Below are positions 58,972 through 64,000 of a DNA stretch of 64,000 nucleotides, in pieces. The notes below the pieces were generated by a model. It saw only the letters and a program-made list of their open reading frames with translations, was not told the DNA's origin and ran no database searches. The stretch covers positions 279,909 to 343,908 of the forward strand of contig SIJG01000073.1 of assembly GCA_023374025.1 (NCBI GenBank). Reading direction: 5' to 3'. Numbering within the stretch: the stretch's first letter is position 1; every line of letters begins with the position of its first letter. The translations under genes were made by a program, and so were the position numbers. This DNA comes from Heterodera schachtii. Taxonomy: Eukaryota; Nematoda; Chromadorea; Rhabditida; Heteroderidae.

Positions 58972-59239
58972 TGATAATTCTTTAAGAATATTAAATTATC
59001 AATTAATATTACTAAGTTATTTCTGCTTTTCAAAATAAGATTTTAATATATTAAATATATATTGCTTCTTGTAATTAATTTATTGGAATGGAAGAGTTGA
59101 ATATTGAAAAAAGAAATATAAACAAAAAGAAAAGGGAAAATTTAAAATTACATACAAAAAACTGAAATTGGGAAATATTAAATTAAAACTGAAAACAATC
59201 AAAAAAATACTCAAAAACGAAAAATTATATTGTAAGTTA
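58972..59239. other. AT-rich spacer
   Basis: Nothing recognised. The 117-codon plus frame begins in this stretch at TTG 59168, but its first 25 codons are AT-coded and doubtful. Confidence 0.4.
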
Positions 59240-59595
59240 ACGAATTTAAAAGAAGCTCTTGGATGGAAAGAATGTGCGAACCTTGTACTCGGAGCAGTTG
59301 AAGCGCAATTTGTGGCAGATGACGAGGGAAATTCGAAACAAATTCAAGATACTTTTGCAAAATTTGAGTTGCGCTTGGCTGGCCAAGAAACTTGGTCCGC
59401 CAATGGAAGAAGGAATGAAAGGGTGCAAACGTGCCACATGCGCCGCAATGTTGTGACTGTTGGAGTTGTCACCGTGGACACGGTTGAAACCCCATGGATG
59501 CCAGCAGGCGGTAGCACATGACGAGGTTTTGGACGATATGCGTACTGTTACGGATGAGAACATACTCGTAGCTGTGCTGATGTGACATGAATAAA
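59240..59595 (+). pseudogene. Longest coding-like island, unknown family
   Basis: About 350 bp of near-50% GC sequence. The plus frame up to TGA 59519-59521 includes GWKECANLVLGAVEAQFVAD, then DEGNSKQIQDTFAKFELRLA. An alternative register carries VAHDEVLDDMRTVTDENILV then AVLM just past that stop (about 59512-59580). The two could be parts of one protein separated by a frame change near 59400-59510. A reverse-strand frame of 165 codons also spans it but begins in AT-coded sequence. No family recognised; probably a decayed gene fragment, possibly a multi-exon gene. Confidence 0.4.
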
Positions 59596-59960
59596 ATGAA
59601 TCGTCCTGACCAAATAGAGAAGTAAAATTTCTTCTTATTAAAATGTTATTTTTATATAATGAAAATATTGCTTTTAAAAACCTAAGAAAAAGGCTCAAAT
59701 TTAAAAGAAAAGATAAATCATAAAAAGAAAACAAATTATACATGTTAAATTTCTAACAATGTTCACAAATTTTAATTCATAACATTGATGATTAAGAGAC
59801 AATATTAAACATCAAAATTAAAGAAAAATAACCAGAATTCTACTAAAACTAAAATAAAAATAATTTCAAATTAAAAGAAGAAATATGTTCAGGATTAGCA
59901 GATTTTTAATGGAGCAAGTGATAGATTTCTAAATCCATGAAAAAAGATAATAAGCTAAAA
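59596..59960. other. AT-rich spacer
   Basis: Nothing recognised. Confidence 0.4.
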
Positions 59961-60401
59961 ATTAAATGTAGAGCTGAGCGGGACCGGGATTTTTGACAAA
60001 AACCGGGACCGGGACTTGCCGGGACCAGAAAAGTCGGGACCGGGACCGGGACCTCGATTTTCGTCCGGGACCGGGATCGGGACCACGAGAAAAGCCGGGA
60101 CCGGGACCAACCGGGAATTTTCCCAAGAAAAAATTTTTTGAAAAAAAATTTGAAAATTTGAGTGCACTTTGTTACGAAAATTGCCAATAATCAAAAATGT
60201 ACCCATAAAATTTTGTATTTTCGTTTTGGGGGACGAATTCGAGTAAAATTTTTAAAAATTTTCATTTCAGGGGGGGATCTTGGAATTTCTGGGTCCCAAA
60301 ATTCTGGATTTTTTAAATAAATTAACAATTTCTTAAATCGCTGTTTTTGTGGCGCTGTTTTTTCGAAAAAACTTTTTTGGAAAATTGGGGTCGGGGCGGG
60401 G

Positions 60402-60429
60402 TCCGGCGGTGCCGATAGGCGCCGCCGGA
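60402..60429. repeat. GC hairpin with GATA loop, shared element core
   Basis: Arms TCCGGCGGTGCC and GGCGCCGCCGGA pair over 12 positions (one T:G) around the loop GATA. The same structure occurs inverted at 34163-34188 (loop TATC) and in a damaged form at 32094-32120. Confidence 0.85.
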
Positions 60430-60594
60430 AAATTTTGAAATTTTGAGTGAGATTTGTTAACAGAATTTGTCAAAAAAATACCAAATATTTGGTTAATTTG
60501 TGTGTTTATAGGTTCTTTAAAATGAAAAAAAAATAATTATTAATTTGATAATTTTATTAATTAAATTCAATTAAAATAATGGTAAAGAAATTAC

Positions 60595-60685
60595 AAAAAA
60601 AACTTTCTGTTCAATCGGGGAATTGAACCCAAGAGACAAATAATGAAAGTGAGCAGGTTTAGCCACTAGACCAAATAATGATGTG
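60595..60685 (-). pseudogene. tRNA-Glu-like Pol III unit inside MITE 8
   Basis: On the minus strand TGGTCTAGTGG (60663-60673) is a perfect A box and GGTTCAATTCC (60619-60629) a perfect B box, 33 bases apart. CTTTCAT between them looks like a Glu (TTC) anticodon loop, and a T8 terminator follows at 60602-60595. The acceptor stem (about 4 of 7 pairs), D stem and anticodon stem do not pair properly, so it is not a functional tRNA. It could still be transcribed as a short Pol III RNA, or be a SINE head captured by the element. Confidence 0.75.
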
Positions 60686-60930
60686 AATAAATGCAATAAA
60701 TGAAATAATAATTTAATTTTTTTCTCAAAAATTTCTCCTTCTCACCAATTCCCTCTCTGTTCTCACCAGACCCCCATTCTTACCAGTGCTTAATTTAGTC
60801 CCGCCGGGACCGGGACTAGCAAAACCGGGACCGGGATTTCTGTTTTTCCAAAAACCGGGATCGGGACCGGGACCTGAAAAAACCGGGATTTCCCGCCCCG
60901 GTCCCGGTCCCGCTCAGCTCTAATTAAATG

Positions 60931-62270
60931 TAATAAATCTAAACAAAGAAGCTCTAATAATAATAATAATTGATAAATGAATAATTAAAATGATACAATA
61001 AACTTAAAAAATTCATCTCAAATAAAAGTCCATCTAAAAAAGGCATAAAAATATATTATAAAAAAAAATTTATTAAATTTCAATATATGTTATAAAAGTT
61101 TAGCAAACGCATTCATTTGTACTTTGATGTCGGCGTTGAAGTTATCATCATCGCAATAACTCCACAGAAATCTTTAATATGATTTCCTTGTTCCTTTTGG
61201 AAATAAAAATATTTTTATTAGTTTAAACAATAAGTAAATGAATAAAATAACAGATTAAATTAAAATATCAAATTAAAAACATTTATTTTTACCAAATATT
61301 ATTTTTTCATACTTTTTTGATTACATAAATATAAATTTTAGATTACAAATTCATAAGTTCATATTTAAATAATTAAAGCATAAAATAATCGGAAAATAAA
61401 AATCTGTGAATGTTGATAAATTAAATTAAAACAGTTTATTGATGTTTTTAATTTAGACTTGGAAGTACAAAAGGCATACAATATAAAAAAGCAGAAAAGT
61501 GAAAAAGTTTGAAAAATTATAATTAACAAAAAATAAATGAATAAATGATGAAGATTTAAAATATTTCCGTTATCACTTTTTGAGTGAAATAAAAAACATA
61601 AAATATAATGATTAGGAATTCCTTTTTAGGCACAAAAATTGAGAAATAGGTACCTAAAAAGGCTTTTAAGTATTAGTAATTGCATGATTTATATATAAAA
61701 TCAGGATGTTAATAAAATTTTAACTCGAATTAATAATAAAAAAAAATAATAAATAATATGCTTTTATTTTAAAATTATATATTTTTAGATTAATAATTCA
61801 AAGAATATTAATAATCGGATCTTACCTTATGAAAAGGATTCACTGTCAAATATATAAAACAAAATTAGACAATCAATCGTCTGACCATGAAAATTTACAT
61901 ATAACTGAAAAAGTTGTAACTTAATTACCTAATTGGATCCTTATTTCTGAATTAAAAATTAATAAAAAAACAAATTCATATAATATTTTTAAATAAATTA
62001 TTACTAATTTTCATAAAATTTATTAAAAATTAAATTGTCTGTCTTAAAGAAAAGAAAATCAAAATAGCAATTTACCCTACTATGTATATATGAATTGTAA
62101 AAATTAAAAAAAAAAACCAAAAATATATAACAAAATACGGATTAAGACGATTGTTTTTTACCCATATATTACGCAAAATTTTTTCACATAAATATAAAAA
62201 GAAATGCTAATTGGAATTATTTTTTTATGAAAATCTTTAAAAAATTATTTAAATAATTAGATTTAAAAGA
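60931..62270. other. AT-rich spacer with possible element tip
   Basis: No gene recognised. At 61614 TAGGAATTCCTTTTTAGGCA resembles the inverse of the right tip at 63251 (AAGGGATACGATTTTAGG); see the remnant at 62890-63251. Confidence 0.4.
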
Positions 62271-63879
62271 AGAGAACAATTCTTTTTAATCAAATAAACA
62301 AACTTTACATATTATAAAAAATAAATGCAAAATTCGATAATAACTAACATTGCGAATCAAACAGAAATTTTGTCCCACGGCATGGAACAAGTAAAAAATT
62401 TGAATAACTGGAATACACGACTGAAAACCAATTAAAAAAGTTATGTGTTAAATAATTTTTTTCTCGAAATAAATCAGAATAAATTAATATGCATCAAGCA
62501 AAATACCGTGCAGCAAAAAATTGGAAAATGGAAAAATGAAAAAAAAAGATAAAAAGGAATTCATAAAGTTGAAGTAATGATACTTGGTATAATACATTTA
62601 AAAATAAATTTAAATAAAATTAAAGCGAATAACAATGCCCAAATAAGAAAAATAAATTAATTAAATTGTTTAGATATATTTTTATAAAAAGTAATTTTGT
62701 GTTTTCTATCAGTAAATAAATATAATAAGATAAGCAAATTTAAAGGAATAAATTTTAAATTCTTGTATTCCAGTTATTAAACAGTTTTAATATAATTTTT
62801 ATTGCTTTTATTTTCGCCGTTCTATATTTTTAAGTTTTGCGACAAAAATAATGATTTCAAGTATATTATTATTATTTATAATAATAATTAAAAAAAATTT
62901 TTGGAAAAATCCTTCGTTAAATATGAAACAGGCACAAAATGAATGCCATAAAATCACCTAAATAGATTTAGAATAATCGTTCCTAAGATATTTTTAAAAA
63001 TTCATCCCTAAGAAAAGAAAATTTTTCAAAATTTATTTATTTATTTTCTTTAAGAAAATTTAAAATTTAAAATTATCTATTCCAATACTAATTTAGCTCA
63101 ATTTTGTGCTATTTTAAACTTTATGCTTTACACCCACCTAAATTTGAAACTTTTCGGTACCTATTTTCCCATTTTAGCATCTATTTTGGACTTTTAGAAC
63201 TTAAAAACTAACTAATTTGGCAGTTTTTAGCACCTAAAATCGTATCCCTTTAACGATCTAAATATGTTTTATTTAGTTTTGTTTGCAAATATGTCTTTTT
63301 CTATTTTAAACAAAAATTAAACATATTATTTTAACTTTTTATAGTTAATTTATTTTTTAATTTCATTTTTATTATTTAAATTTTATATTTTAGATAATAA
63401 TGAAATTTAAAATTCATTTTTAAGGAAAATTTCATCCCTTTTTTATTTAAATTCATGCATTAATTATAAAATTATTATTTTTAAATAGAATTTTTATTTT
63501 TTTTTGTTTATCATTTATATTTCTGTTGTTTATAATGTATACACTCGGTTAAAATAATACTTTTTATAAAAATATATCTAACTTTATGAATTCCTTTTTA
63601 TCTTTTTTTTTCATTTTTCCATTTTCCAATTTTTTGCTGCACGGTATTTTGCTTGATGCATATTAATTTATTCTGATTTATTTCAAGAAAAAAATTATTT
63701 AACACATAACTTTTTTAATTGGTTTTCAGTCGTGTATTCCAGTTATTCAAATTTTTTACTTGTTCCATGCCGTGGGACAAAATTTCTGTTTGATTCGCAA
63801 TGTTAGTTATTATCGAATTTTGCATTTATTTTTTATAATATGTAAAGTTTGTTTATTTGATTAAAAAGAATTATTCTCT
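62271..63879. repeat. Large inverted repeat, 300-bp arms
   Basis: 62271-62570 (starting AGAGAACAATTCTTTTTAAT) and 63581-63879 (ending ATTAAAAAGAATTATTCTCT) are near-identical inverse copies, including a GC-rich landmark TTTTGTCCCACGGCATGGAA. About 1.0 kb separates them. No target duplication was seen at the outer edges. It could be a foldback transposon or a local inverted duplication. There is no coding frame in the arms. Confidence 0.9.
62890..63251. mobile_element. Compact-element remnant in the inverted-repeat loop
   Basis: It contains ATGAAACAGGCACAAAATG (62922-62940) and the following GCCATAAAA...TTTAGAAT stretch, in the same order as MITE 2 (4745-4800). A CATCCCTAAGAAAAGAAAAT core block follows, and the right end AAAATCGTATCCCTTT looks like a tip. 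A possible left tip lies at 61614. If that pair is real the element is 1.6 kb and overlaps one arm of the large inverted repeat, so its history is complex. Confidence 0.45.
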
Positions 63880-64000
63880 TATACGTATTTTATTTCTGTA
63901 TATTTGGGATTGAACTTTCTCATTGGCTTCATCATCCATGTTCCTTCTATTAACACTTAATATTAAAATAGTATTCTAATTTTGCCGCAATTCCTTTCTA

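Larger units (their letters stand above)
59969..60922. mobile_element. Compact hAT-like MITE 8 (word CGGGACCGGGA)
   Basis: The 954-bp element has perfect tips TAGAGCTGAGCGGGACCGGG and an exact 8-bp duplication ATTAAATG (59961-59968 and 60923-60930). GGGACC / CCGGGA words repeat at the left (59980-60115) and right (60800-60900), both in the same orientation. Only the last 30 bp are inverted as TIR. The core contains CATTTCAGGGGGGGATCTTGG, the GATA-loop GC hairpin (60402-60429) and, on the minus strand, a tRNA-like Pol III unit (60595-60685). It has no transposase. Frames such as 59906-60187 are array shadows. Confidence 0.94.

Overview
The window is very A+T-rich (by eye about four fifths A+T) eukaryotic DNA. 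It has no operons, ribosome binding sites or long single-exon genes. Intron-like GT...AG boundaries, an animal-type Helitron, an ISXO2/Merlin-type transposase, an APE-type LINE and tRNA-derived Pol III boxes all point to a metazoan. The composition and repeat content would suit a nematode of the root-knot (Meloidogyne) kind, but nothing here proves the genus.

Layout. 1-8 kb: AT-rich spacer with three compact non-autonomous DNA transposons (2912-3513, 4579-5232, 7261-7866), two old dispersed repeats and a small helix-turn-helix gene remnant (6795-7159). 8-22.5 kb: mostly structureless AT-rich DNA with a few short islands of coding-like composition and a degenerate GACTTTTT array. 22.5-28.05 kb: a small inverted-repeat element, then a nearly complete 5.1-kb Helitron on the minus strand. 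Its Rep/helicase gene is broken by three frame changes; both termini can be proposed. 28.7-29.5 kb: an isolated Hsp70 substrate-domain fragment in two exons. 30-39 kb: repeats, GC-rich remnants of compact elements and spacer. 39.3-44.4 kb: a cluster of four compact elements (39322-39796, 39850-40618, 42796-43743, 43787-44434), one holding an 8 x 54-bp minisatellite. 46-48 kb: decayed Merlin/ISXO2-like transposase and LINE endonuclease fragments. 48.5-59.6 kb: old duplications, tandem duplications and orphan coding-like islands. 60-64 kb: a further compact element (59969-60922) containing a tRNA-Glu-like Pol III unit, and a 300-bp-arm inverted repeat (62271-63879).

The main pattern of interest is a set of at least eight compact elements. 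Each has a recognisable terminal inverted repeat and an 8-9-bp target duplication (exact in most), and each is filled near its ends with tandem copies of its own short 'word' (AAAAAGGCA, AAATATGTA, AAATATGGA, CGGGACCGGGA, GGACTTTTCGACAGA, GAAAATGCGTCAGTG, CGACTGGGCGCC, ACCCAAAACGTCACC). They fall into two architectures: TA(G)-tipped elements with arrays in the same orientation at both ends, and G/C-tipped elements whose arrays are mirror images. In the first class the word looks like an amplified inner edge of that element's own terminal repeat. No intact host gene could be identified. The only confidently recognised protein families are the Helitron Rep/helicase, Hsp70, Merlin/ISXO2 transposase and APE-type LINE endonuclease.
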